Notes under the pieces: generated by a model
Databases searched by the model: none
Told to the model about the DNA's origin: nothing
The model's input: only the letters and a program-made list of their open reading frames with translations
In this document: piece after piece, positions 54,093 through 64,000 of the stretch
Position numbering within the stretch: position 1 is the stretch's first letter
How the letters are laid out: each line of letters starts with the position of its first letter
Source of the DNA: Massospora cicadina
Taxonomy: Eukaryota > Entomophthoromycota > Entomophthoromycetes > Entomophthorales > Entomophthoraceae
Length of the DNA stretch: 64,000 nucleotides
Reading direction: 5' to 3'
Assembly (NCBI GenBank): GCA_022478985.1
Contig: JAKSZP010012186.1
Span: forward strand, 29,033-93,032
Program-made: the position numbers and the translations under genes

Positions 54093-55144
54093 CTGTCCCC
54101 AAACCATAGGGGCTTGTAAACACTATGTTATTAGCGAATTTTATGGTTGGAATTTTTTAGGATGAGTGCATGCCAGGAAGAACCGTTTATTATATGTGGG
54201 TGCTTTTAAGCCACAATAGCAGAACAGACTACTCAGTTGCGCCTCATTAGATTAAATTGGTGTAAGGGAAAAAGGTACTCTCGTCATTTCAAAGTTGAAG
54301 GTTCCTTTAACTTAAACAATAAAATGAGACCCTTAGGTGACTACAACTTAGTGTAAACATAAACTGAAATGGCTTGTAAATTTTAAAATTAAGATAAACT
54401 AGAACTGGAAGTTTTTTTATGTAAAACTTAATAGAAAAAGTAAAACAATACCCACAATCTACCATTAGCATGGTGCTGGGTTTTATGTTGGGCTGGTGAG
54501 GTGGAGGTGCTAACCCAAATTTAAATACTAGGGAATGGTTGCCAATTTTTAAATACTGCAATCAGCAGTTTTATATCCCAAAATCACATTCAATAGTATT
54601 GTTATCATTGGCTTAAAAATAAAACCCCATAGTAACTATATTGACCGATGTTTATGTGTTATTCTTAGGTTGATTTGGGGGGATCAAAAATGCCCAGATG
54701 CCATATAACACTTTCAATATTAAATGCCAGGTTTGATACCCATTTTTGACCTATCCTCTTCAATTTTTGATCAAATTTACATCATCAGAGAAAATTTTCT
54801 TTAGATTGACTCCTGATTGAGTTGCCAGTTGGGTGTAAAGATTGGGGCTGTGTTGTTGCATTTTTTACTTTCCAAATCCACTAATGGTTTTCTAAACTTT
54901 TTCATGCAGTACTCTGAAGATTTAGAAACCAAAATAGGTTTGGGAGTATATGGGGGAAATAAACATGAGAGACAAGGAGGGACTCCAAATGACAATCTCT
55001 TATATAGGGTGTGCCCTAGGTCAGAGATCTGGGTAAGGAACAGGGCCTTGGGGTTTGCCTTTTTGTCCTAAAAGGATGCATGACCCAAAAAAGCTTTATA
55101 GCTGAAGCCAAGAGCCTTATAACTACTGGTTTAAAAAGAATACA
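54093..55144 (-). repeat. F 5' LTR (uninterrupted)
   Basis: About 1.05 kb, matching 24351-25089 joined to 31795-32095. Because it is uninterrupted at GGGGCTGTGTTGTTGC it shows the site of E before insertion. Confidence 0.85.
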
Positions 55145-55259
55145 TAATATAGTTGGAATTTCTGGAACCACAGGAAGTGTTTTCAAGGTTATTGTGATTT
55201 GTACGATCTATTATTTATTTCAAAAACTGTATTTCAATTTAGCTGCTATATACCTGAAT
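55145..55259. other. Flank of F
   Basis: Short AT-rich stretch between F and SINE family 1 copy b; nothing recognised. Confidence 0.4.
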
Positions 55260-55572
55260 GAGTATCAGGGGAGGATACCTCAGTGGTAGAGTATGAATCC
55301 TCTATTACTGCCTCCTGAGTTTGATCCCAGTAGATGAAATTTAGGTAGGGGACAATTATGGTTGTTTTGGTTTTGCGCACCAATGCCCTGAACCAAGATA
55401 GCAAATAGCAAAGGCGGTCCATGGAGTTACTGGCCTATCATACGCCACGCATGGAGATTTCCCAGGTTTTATTCTCCATTCCCATTTTCTTTGCTTCCCT
55501 TCATTAGTTTGGTATTGTCATCCAGGTTGGCCCACCTCAAATAAAAATTTAAAGATATATTTAAAGAGTATC
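55260..55572 (+). mobile_element. tRNA-derived SINE family 1, copy b
   Basis: Body 55267-55565 between short repeats GAGTATC. GGGGAGGATACCTCAGTGGT gives the A box and GAGTTTGATCCCAGTA the B box; the body matches copy a (46817-47102, opposite strand). The 3' end is CCAGGTTGGCCCACCTCAAA then TAAAAATT. Confidence 0.88.
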
Positions 55573-56806
55573 CTTTTTTCATAATGAGAAACTAATTGTA
55601 TTGCATCTAAATTTCTGTTATACATGTATATTAAATGATCCTATCAAGAATAGAACATCTAATGCTCACTTCATAATAAAAAATATAAATTTATGAACAA
55701 CCTTAAAGAAATGAACCATTAGTTGAACTTTTTCTTAATTAGATTTAAAGTCAAGCCTCTTTTTGATCCCAATAACCTAGAAACGTTAGTAAAGACGACT
55801 TTCAGAATATTGGTTCTAATATTAGTGAGACTAATGACCCTTCTATAAAGAAAATCTCTGCTATACCAACAGCATCTAATGCTATGGTCCATGTGCCCAA
55901 TATCTCTAATGCACAGTTTGATATTGTAATAAATAGCTAATGCATAGGTACTGACTTACTGCCTCCAAAAATGAAGCACAATTGGGGTTATTCTAAGATA
56001 ACAACCCTGATTTTTCAGAAAGAACTTTTGGCTTTAAGATGTTGGTAGTAATCAATGAGTAAACAGTTAGGTACTTAGGAGTTCCTTGATTAGAACTGAA
56101 GATGATCTTGAACTTTAACTGCTCTAGAGAGTTCATAAGTTCCAACAATATTTATAAAGCAGTTGTAAAATATCTTCTATGATAGGATTTAAAGTTACTT
56201 TTATATTAGAATATTTTAGCTGGTTCACTTTCCATGATAAGAGCAAATGTATAGTTTTAAAGTATTCACAATTTCAAAAGGAATTGACTAAATTAATTAG
56301 TTTATCTAGAAAGGGCTCATTTAGTGGTACATTTTTTACTATATAATACCTGATAAAATTTTTATTATGATGAATTATAGGTTCATTTCATGTGTGAAGT
56401 TGAAATATTCAAAATGAGTTAGAAGATGGGCGCAGTCTGTTTATGGATTAGTACCAGATTGGTCTTCAAAACTCATTATAGATTGGGATCATAAAACCAT
56501 AAGATTTACTATGCAAAAGCTATTTAAGCTATGGTCTAAAGGCTTGCTAGTGTATCATGACTGCTAGCCAGTAAAGTCTTTGATAAGTGCTTACCTCATA
56601 ATAAGGTCTGATTGAAAATTAGATAAGGCTAGCTAAGCCTTACTATTTAAAAAATAACAATAATATAAAGAATTGAAAATCCAGGTTTAGAGAATTATAT
56701 AATGGTAACATATACCAAAGAGAGCTACATAAGACAGGTGAAAAACCAACTATTTTCAATCAATATTATTTATTAGACCATTCTCTAAAAGCTTGACAAC
56801 CTCTCT
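55573..56806. other. Degenerate sequence, no assignable gene
   Basis: A stretch near 55790-55990 reads NIGSNISETNDPSIKKISAI and PTASNAMVHVPNISNAQFDI in one plus frame without a known motif. The rest is AT-rich. Possibly an old element's gag. Confidence 0.35.
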
Positions 56807-56856
56807 TTTTTAGCACTAGTGGTGCCTAACCCAAAAAGAGGAGCTGCCACGCATCT
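56807..56856 (-). mobile_element. Ultrashort retroposon, copy 6 (~50 bp)
   Basis: On the minus strand GATGCGTGGCAGCTCCTC...TTAGGCACCACTAGTGCT plus six A. Near full length compared with copy 5. I could not identify flanking duplications. Confidence 0.75.
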
Positions 56857-56928
56857 TTATTTGCAAATGGGCCAAACAAAGGGAATATTAGAAATTAATT
56901 TCTTTCCTAATATGGCACCTCATTTAAC

Positions 56929-57723
56929 TGCCTAGGAATCCATATCAGAAGGCAAGGAAGATATAGGGAAACTTTTGTCCAGTGCCCGCTTTAGCTGGCA
57001 GACCATGACGGACAGCATCAGGGTGGGCTCATCAGCGACATGGGGCATAAGGAGGTATAGTTGTGGGTTTTCTTCATTTATGAGGCCAGCGGTGTCCAGA
57101 CACGATATATTGAGCAAGTTGATGTTCAGCAAAAGTGATGAGAGCTGGCACACAAGTGAAAGATTTGATGGGCTGGTGAATTTCAGGATAATTGGGGTTA
57201 AAAATAGAAGTTTTTTGCATGTCAATGCAAGTGCAGCTCACACCAAAAGCGAGCTCCTCAATTTCATATTTTTAATCCTCCTCAAAATCATGGGGAAATT
57301 TGGGATGGGAATACCCTCAGCAAGAGGTTCCATCCCCCCATGGAGTTGTTAATGGAGGAGGGTGTTGGCAGGAGCTGTAGCAGCTTCAACTGCCATTTTA
57401 GTTATATTTTTATAAATTAGGAAACTGTTTTGAGGGCAAAAATGGTGGGGCCACAATTTAGGAGGATCAACGAAAAATTCCCCCAAAGCAAAATCTGGCT
57501 TGATATGGTACAGCCATTTGTTTTCATCAATACATTTGAGAGCCTTGAATGGATTGGATTCAGCCAGCACTGGGACAGCCACCAGAATTAGGACAGTGGC
57601 AGAAACTGATTGGCCATGTGCCGTTGACCATGGCAGCTCAGATGAAACTGAGTTAGCCATCAACTCAGGATTTCATAATCCAGTCAAATTATTAGAATTT
57701 TTTAAATTTTGTTTGGTTGACAT
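56929..57723 (-). pseudogene. Unrecognised 264-codon frame with three stops
   Basis: A single minus frame runs from an ATG at 57723 to a stop at 56929, interrupted by three stops (about 57675, 57346 and 57240) but no frameshift. Segments include NPFKALKCIDENKWLYHIKP, FALGEFFVDPPKLWPHHF, MEPLAEGIPIPNFPMILRRI and NEENPQLYLLMPHVADEP. It has no motif I know. The locally higher GC and coherent frame set it apart from its surroundings. It could be a decayed gag or a host-derived gene. Confidence 0.4.
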
Positions 57724-57829
57724 CTTAGAAGTGGCTTCAGAATTCGCTGAGGTTGGGGGTGGGAGGATTGACCCTATTCAAAAAATTGAGCCAAACTGTC
57801 AGAATCTTGATGACCTCTCAATCTAAATT

Positions 57830-58086
57830 TAAATAATTTTTATTGCCTAAATTAGACTCATAAAAATTCCAAAAAAATGCTAAAAGGTACGTTTATATAA
57901 TGAAACAATTACTCCCAATAGAGCGTGCCACTTTTCTTAGTAATAGTTAACTGCCTTGAAACAGAGTGTTTCAACACTTAAGCATTTTCAACAATAATTT
58001 CCAAATTTTTGACACTTAAATTCAATCAATTATTATACACATTTAGATAATTACTACATGAGCCAAAGTACCAATACATTACAAGC
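57830..58086. other. AT-rich spacer
   Basis: No gene, repeat or motif recognised. Confidence 0.4.
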
Positions 58087-58255
58087 TTTGCTAGAAAATG
58101 CAAAGGGTGGTTAGCTTGGCAAGGTAATTCTTGCTTCCACCCTAGTGCAGGTTTTGTTCAATATAAGTTTGAACTTGTACTGGCAGAAAAATGCTTGGTG
58201 TGGTATATTTTTCCCAAGGTTGACCAACCTCAAATACGTTTTTGCTAGAAAATGC
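58087..58255 (+). mobile_element. tRNA-derived SINE family 2, copy b
   Basis: Body 58102-58240 between 15-bp perfect repeats TTTGCTAGAAAATGC (58087-58101 and 58241-58255). Matches copy a (23617-23770), including CTTCCACCCTAGTGCAGGTT. The B-box region is decayed (AAGTTTGAACTTG). It ends CCCAAGGTTGACCAACCTCA then AATACG. Confidence 0.9.
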
Positions 58256-59440
58256 GCAAATTTAATCATTTATTAGCTTCAGCGATGGTATTTGTCAAAG
58301 AAACGACATTCCAAAAAAGACTGAGCTTCTTATCAGGAATACTCAAGTATTATAGTAGCATCCAAAGCACACAAGGTACCGCTTTCTGATGATGCTGGAG
58401 TATGGCCCACTAGGTGACAGGTATGGAAAGTATTGGTCTATAAGCATGGTTCCAGCACCAGAAATTAACCAAAACTGGAATCAATAAAGCCACAAATTTC
58501 CATACTGTGCATGGGTATTGCTTCCAAAGGGTGGCACTTGTTTTGAAGAGTATGACTCTTCTTAACTACAATGTTGACATTTTGAAGCTTTAGGCACCTT
58601 GTGTATGAGGGTTGCGTAGTGAAACACCTCCATGTAAGTTTCCTGCTGGATATCACTCCACCTATATTCCTACTGTTAACTCTTCTGTAAAACATAATTG
58701 CGTTTGGGATACTAAGACCTAGGCACTAGATTTAAGATTTAGGAAAAAAGTATTGTCCATATAGGGTGTTTGATATGGGTAATTCAACCTTGAAACAATT
58801 AAGTGCCTCCTCTGATATATGAATTAAGTGATCAACTAAGAGATGACCACTAAAGATACTAAGACAAAAAAGTTTGGCCCTTATGTGTCATGGAGCTTGC
58901 AGATATATTTAAGACTACATTGCCACTCAGGATGGGTCGCTATCCAAATCAACATTCAGAATACCGCTGTTACAGCCATACACCATGTTTGGTTTAAAAT
59001 AACCAGGAAAAATGGTAACTATAGAAAAGTAGTTACAGAATCAGAACACATAGTTGAAAATTAACACAAGAAATCTCTTAATTTTAAAGAAGTAGGAAGG
59101 TAAGTAGTTTGATTAATAAACTAAGAGAAAGTAGAAAGAAAAAATGGATAGATAGCAGATCCTGTTGAGGACTGCTGCCTTATAAGCTAAAAGAGGGTAT
59201 GGAATAAGAGGAAGGGTGTCTTGATCTTGTCTATTTGAGGAAAGCTATCCAGGGCATGGGCATTACAAAAAAGTAAGTAAGAAAGAAAACATTGACATGA
59301 AACCTGAGCAGGATTAACTTTATCAAAGAAAGTTAAACCTCCAGATCAGGACTCATATTTTTCTGGTTATGTCATGGGTAAGGATTTCACGTTATAAGAC
59401 CTAATAACTACCAATAGCTTCCTTTTTGGGCACCCTGATC
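58256..59440. other. Degenerate sequence
   Basis: Small frames on both strands (58695-58465 minus, 58843-59064 plus) show no motif. Nothing else can be supported. Confidence 0.4.
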
Positions 59441-59444
59441 AATG

Positions 59445-59530
59445 TGCAAAGGGCAGGAATCAAACCCACAACATTTAGGTTGGTAGCCGTGCACCCTAAT
59501 GACACTCCTTCCACCCCCTAGGAGAGGTGC
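59445..59530 (-). mobile_element. tRNA-like sequence, probable third SINE family
   Basis: On the minus strand AAGGAGTGTCATTAGGGTGC could hold a degenerate A box, and GTGGGTTTGATTCCTGCCC has a good B box, ~35 bases apart as in a tRNA. The acceptor ends do not pair well, so it is not a working tRNA gene. No target duplication or second copy was found. Confidence 0.5.
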
Positions 59531-61249
59531 ATTGATGCTAGGAAATTCCTTCACAATCAATTTTCCACAAATTGAAACAGTAAAGAACTTTTGATTCTAA
59601 TTCAGATCTGATCTTACAGCCATATCAGTATCAAATAAGGTACAATTCTTTTTGTATGACTTATTTCTCTTAGCAAGCCAGTAACAATTTGTTTGACAGC
59701 TAGCAGGTTACGATCAAGGCTAGGTCAGATAAGGGTGATTCCACTTCAAATTGAATGGGTCTGGCACGCTCAATCCTATTGAGGGGTGTTCTCCTTCACT
59801 GGCAACAAGAAGTAAGTGGGACAGGAAATTTTGAGTTCACAAAGATATGGACAATTTGATACTATTTAATTTTTTTTCTTTTTACAGAACTTGAAATAGT
59901 GAGAATCTGCAAACTTCCTGATGGTGATGGCTTCTGGCCACCACCATCTTCTGACATGTACCTAGATCTTCTTTAACTCATTGGTGGTGGGAAGAGGAAG
60001 TAAAGGAAAATCCTCAGGGGGTAGGCTGTCACCCACCTCTTAGAAAAAACATGGGCTAGATCCCCCTAGTTGATGAAGGGAGGAAGCCATATTAGTTCAT
60101 TTCTTGTTTCTAAAAAATAAAGTTCCCATTTTGGTGCAGGGGGTGCTCCCTAAAACTTACACTGTCGGCCTAAGTTTTTTGTCACTAGATGTGGTTTTTT
60201 ATCAAGTTATTAAGGGAAAAGAAGGATCTGGGTTCGATGCATGGCAGCTACCCCTTTTGGGCTGCACCACTAGTACTAAAAAAGAAGTATCTGGGTTCAT
60301 ATGTTCTATTTAGAAATATTATTAATATCCAGCGCCACATTACAGGCAGGGATATGGGTATTTATGTGTGCATTTAGGGGGAAGGACTTAACTAATAATC
60401 ATACAAAAGTTATAGTGCATATTTACATACGCGCATATCTGATTTAGTGGTATTAGTTATTGCTGTAATATTCACATTGAATATGTAAAAAATGCTACAA
60501 CAATCTCTTTACACTAAGATTAATAACAAGCCCTTACATACTGTTGCAAAGTTACTTATCTTCTTACACAAGGTGGTCTCAGGTGTTAATTTTTTATCAG
60601 ATGAGGATTTCTCTTGCCAGCAGACTCAATTGTGTAGGTGAGTACCATTCGACCTCTGATGGATGACTCTTTTTACTCAAGGTACTCCATTCAAGTTCAC
60701 CATCTAGTATGCCTCATAATTTGGTACTGATATATTTTTCCATAAAATTTTATTAAACAGGTTTATTAATGACACAGGGATGGGTTCTTTGTAGTTTGTG
60801 GTTGAAAAGGGCTTAACTTGGAGGAAGAAAATCTAAAATCTCACGTCAAGGGTATGGTCTAAGTCCACAACCTTTAAAAGGGGTAAGGCCAAAGCACTAC
60901 TGCCTTTAAAGACTATGAGGGTTATACTTTCCATCTAGATTAATGGCCGCATCTGTTATAATTATATTTTCTTTACCTAAAAAACAAAATCTACTCTTCT
61001 TTGGGGCCTGTACTAGAGCTTAGTTTTTGTTTAGTGTGGTAAGTTTAATTGTCACAATAGCGAATATCTTGGGTGGTGGAAGTGAGGGTGATTTAATTTG
61101 TTTCATAAAACTCTACCAAGAACTCACTACAGTTACTACAATCTTTAGAGGGGACCCAGCTATTATCATATGCAGTTAATATTCCATAACACCAAATAGT
61201 GCAATCAGTGTTTGAATCTTAGCAAGTCAAACTTCTTTTTTAACCTTAA
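59531..61249. other. Degenerate sequence left of G
   Basis: It should contain the 3' LTR of G if that element was complete, but without a partner LTR it cannot be marked out. One ultrashort retroposon lies within (60236-60279). Confidence 0.4.
60236..60279 (+). mobile_element. Ultrashort retroposon, copy 7 (~44 bp)
   Basis: GATGCATGGCAGCTACCCC...GCACCACTAGTACT plus A. Flanked by AAAAGAAGGATCTGGGTTC (60217-60235) and a copy with one change (60280-60298). The target happens to end GGGTTC directly before GATGC. Confidence 0.85.
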
Positions 61250-63190
61250 ATTATATTGATCCTTATACCATAATAAGCTTGACTTCCACTAGTTTCTTGC
61301 CTCTGAAGGGATACAGAGAGGATTTTTTAAGGATATCCTGACCTTCCATTGTGCTGGTAATAGCCAAGTGATGGGTTTATTAACCATCAACTTATTGTTG
61401 AGGAACAGTCCATCTGGTTTTAAAGACAGTTTCTAACATGGCATCTTGATATTGAGATTCTTAGTATCCACAAACAAACCTCCATTTAATAGTTGTACCA
61501 CTGTGGCGTTTCTTGTCAGAAAACTGTTTGAAGTCATTGGTTGTCTTTTTTTAACTGCCTATAAATTAAATGAAAACCTTCCAGATGTGAGAAGAAAGGT
61601 CTTCTACCACTGGAATAATGATATGAATGTGAGAGCCAGATGTTAAAGTAGGCGCAGTACCATATATTAAAACACAGTTGTTAAATCTCAGTTAAAAACT
61701 GTAGATAGTTGATGTACAAGAACTGGGATAGTGTGAGGTTGGATGCCCATTTTTTGGGATGCAGTGGCATAGCATTCAGGATACTGCTCTAATGATTGGT
61801 TCATAATTTGGTTGAACTGTTGTATTAGAGATGGTATGCCAACAGCCTACATGGCTTTTTTTAAAAGATCACACAGCACCTCTAAAATTTCGAGGTGAAC
61901 TAGGGCGCTCCGTTGCTATTTACTTCATGTGATACTTTTTGCAGAGAGAAGACATGAGTCACGAATAGACATGTCATTTCCTTAGCTAAAGTTTCTGTCA
62001 AACAGGTGTTATGGATAAGGCATATTTTTAGTGATCTACTACTATGAAAGCGTCCAATCCATGAGACATTTGCAGCCTCATGATGAAGTCCGCCGAGAGG
62101 AAGTTTCATGGCCATGCTGCCTGTTGGAGATGTTAAAGGTGGCTCTTTAAAACATTATAAACCAACCCTGAATGATCGCATGTGAGGCAACAATTATGCG
62201 GTTGAGTATCTCTTTTGTGATCCAATTTAAGTTATTGCATCACTTAAAAGGTTTTGCATACTTCTTGACACAAAGGTGACTTATGGTATGTGAGCCATTA
62301 TATTATCTTACATCTAATAACCCGAAGTAAAAGGGACCCACATTTGATTTAAGAAATAGATTAACGATCTTCTTGGTTTTAACATCTGGATTATACTTTA
62401 CTAGCATCAAGTTGAGCCAAAGAAAAATCTTTGGCTTTAATGATTTTCATGTCAAGCACCACATCAAGGAGGGATGCTCTGGCATCAATGGCGCTAGGGT
62501 AGTCTCATGAGAGTTGTTTTTGTCAGGGGGATTGGGAGTAACTTGAGGACGTTGGCGGGTATGGTTGCTGTGGATGAGGATTTGGAGAGTAATAGCTAAT
62601 GAAAAATAGCAGCAAAAGTGGGATAAGGATCAGACAAGAGCTTTTCAAAGTAATACCAAAACTAGTTCTTCATCTTCACTTGGTTCGTCAACCATAGGAG
62701 AACACCAGCAAAGTATGTCCAGTAATAAATGGATGGACCCCTAATTAACTCATACTTAAAGTTGAATTGAGGAGTCCTGATGTGTTCTGGTTTGCCTATG
62801 TGCCTGCTTCTGTGACTTAAAATAGTAAGTTAGTGAATTTTGGTAATTACATAAAACAAAGAAGTTCTTAACTACCAGCAGAAGATAGCTCCAGTGAAAC
62901 AATGAACAAACAACACCAGCCAACTCCTTATTGTAAACGGCCATGAGCGCTTGGTTCCATTGAACTTAATATAAAAGTATGCCACCAATTATTCCCGTCA
63001 ATAATGTTATTGTAGCAATACAGCACTCACTTACATCCCAGAGAAATCACACGCTATGTTGAAAGGTTTGTCCTTATCCTTATGGCGCAAAAAATACAAT
63101 AGTGAAGACTTCCTTGGTAGCATCAAAGGCTTATTAACACTTTAAAACACAGATGAATGGAGAATTATCACCCATCAATGGGTGGAGGGG
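61250..63190 (-). pseudogene. Ty3 pol remnant G (connection, RNase H, integrase)
   Basis: Same family as F. From right to left: the RT connection with FDATKEVFTIV (about 63110), RNase H at 62944-62756 with YNKELAGVVCSLFHWSYLLL and FVLCNYQNSLTYYFKSQKQ, and the integrase core at 62115-61900. The core has GRFHSSRSLKICLIHNTCLT followed by FVTHVFSLQKV, a decayed form of the DRFxKMAHF...HVFRLHG region. The integrase C-terminus is at ~61350-61260 (LYPFRGKKLVEVKLIMV, matching SPFKGQKPAEIKPIII in F). Every part is frameshifted. Confidence 0.78.
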
Positions 63191-63499
63191 CGAGCAAGTT
63201 TAGAGATGGCCAAGGATAACTTCTTTAGAAAGGTAATAATTATAAAAAAGCAATTTTTTTCTCTCTCGTTGCAATTACTTTTGCAACTTATTCAATCAAA
63301 GTCTGAATTTAGTTTGATAATCTCACAGAGAAGATTAGTTTGCGCCTATGTTAGGGAGCAGTTGGGCAAGTAAGTTAAGAGGCACAGGTGGTAGGCCCGC
63401 GACTTTCAACATTTGCAAACACCCCAGAGAAACCGGTGGATTAGATAATAATAAAAAACCAGCAGTTACTATTTCCCCAGAAATCCTCAGTTGGCAGGC

Positions 63500-64000
63500 G
63501 CGATGTAACCAGTAATTCAACATGCCGCACTCTCAACCACTCTCATCGGTGGAATACAGAGTCCAGGTGATCCTGGATATTCAACAAACAGCATTGTGGG
63601 AAAAATTTTGTGGGGATGTGCACACTCATTTCCTGACCGCGGTGTACGTCGCACCTCACTCCATGTCATGCTGTTGGCTGGATCTCAGTTTCAAAAACAA
63701 GGAGGCAGCAGATAAAGCTGCTGCGGTGTGTGTTGTGATTGACCTCCCCAAAGGGCAGCGGGTCATCAAAACCAAGCGCACCAGATGGACAAAATCCAAC
63801 CAAATTTTCCTCACGTTTCAACTTTTTGCCCACTACAGTCAAGCGTGCCATCTTGGAGCAGCACCTGAAAGCTGGTCTAACCATATACAGAGAAATACAA
63901 TCCTTTGAGATGCAACGCTTTATGCTGATGCCACATCTGTGCACCAGCAAAGCCATTGCAGCTCTGACCCCAACCAAGGAGATTGTGAAGGACTCAACCC
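63500..64000 (+). mobile_element. LINE copy L2, 5' part (runs off the right edge)
   Basis: The ORF1 region is homologous to LINE L1 at 9192 onwards. The exact 5' end is unknown but probably lies between 63330 and 63520, where GC content rises. Only ORF1 is in the window. Confidence 0.75.
63522..64000 (+). pseudogene. LINE L2 ORF1
   Basis: Open from 63522 to 63908 (128 codons): HTHFLTAVYVAPHSMSCCWL, DLSFKNKEAADKAAAVCVVI and DLPKGQRVIKTKRTRW suggest an RRM-like fold. One frameshift near 63820 leads to LPTTVKRAILEQHLKAGLTI, YREIQSFEMQRFMLMPHLC and TSKAIAALTP, which match L1 copy 9380-9520. More complete at the N-terminus than L1. Confidence 0.72.

Larger units (their letters stand above)
24351..55144 (-). 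mobile_element. Ty3/gypsy element F, host of nested elements E, B, C and D
   Basis: The LTRs of F are 54093-55144 (5', right) and 24351-25089 plus 31795-32095 (3', left, split by E). Between them on the minus strand lie protease (53.1 kb), RT (52.2 kb), RNase H (51.7 kb) and integrase (50.5-51.1 kb), then, beyond element B, the integrase C-terminus (32.2-32.8 kb). Removing E (~6.7 kb) and B with its own guests (~17.7 kb) leaves ~6.4 kb, a normal Ty3 length. The integrase reading resumes on the far side of B, which supports the reconstruction. Confidence 0.85.

Noticed and set aside
55265..55335. A tRNA gene
   Set aside because: A and B boxes are present, but the sequence continues into a ~220-bp body repeated at 46817-47102 with target duplications, so it is a SINE head.
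1..64000. CRISPR arrays, bacterial operons, riboswitches, rRNA
   Set aside because: No regular spacer-repeat arrays, ribosome-binding-site-led gene runs or conserved RNA cores were seen; content is eukaryotic retrotransposons.

Overview
The window is eukaryotic and looks like gene-poor, transposon-packed chromatin from a large genome. I see no intact host gene, no rRNA, no ordinary tRNA gene and nothing bacterial. Almost all coding similarity is to Ty3/gypsy-type LTR retrotransposons and one family of L1/Tx1-like LINE, all broken by stops and frameshifts. Several tRNA-derived SINEs are also present. The element types (Ty3 chromovirus-like pol, L1-like LINE, short tRNA SINEs) would suit a large fungal genome, but the sequence does not settle the organism.

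Layout. 1-8405: two related Ty3 elements on the minus strand, A1 inserted into the integrase of A2. 9192-15300: LINE copy L1 on the plus strand, its endonuclease split by a 1.29-kb insert with an 8-bp target duplication. 15378-18079: a small LTR element (N) with an unrecognised 363-codon frame. 19160-23520: about 3.3 tandem units of a ~1.31-kb repeat, one of them holding a solo LTR. 24351-55144: one minus-strand Ty3 element (F, ~6.4 kb of its own sequence) stretched to ~31 kb by insertions. Element E sits in the 3' LTR of F and element B in its integrase; B in turn holds C (minus) and D (plus). 55145-61200: degenerate sequence with SINEs and an unassigned 264-codon minus frame. About 61250-63190: pol remnant G, of the same family as F (minus). 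From ~63500: the 5' part of a second LINE copy (L2).

Two layers of short retroposons are the most interesting content. Two tRNA-derived SINE families (two copies each, target duplications of 7-15 bp) have unrelated bodies but a near-identical 3' tail, as expected if both use the same partner LINE. Separately, seven insertions of only ~16-55 bp share one 3' end (ACTAGTACT or TCTAGTACT followed by A). Six of them are flanked by target duplications of 11-19 bp, and two of those have their empty site preserved in the sister LTR of the same element. I know of no described family matching these ultrashort retroposons.

Most of the Ty3 elements (A1, A2, B, C, E, N) have a primer-binding site close to TGGTGCTCACTACAGGGG, so they probably use one tRNA primer. 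D and F differ. The catalytic lesions differ between elements: protease DTG to DMG, DTV or NTK; RT YLDD to YLND, YLDN or YVED; integrase DNG to NNG. Each copy has therefore decayed independently, and none looks able to move on its own.
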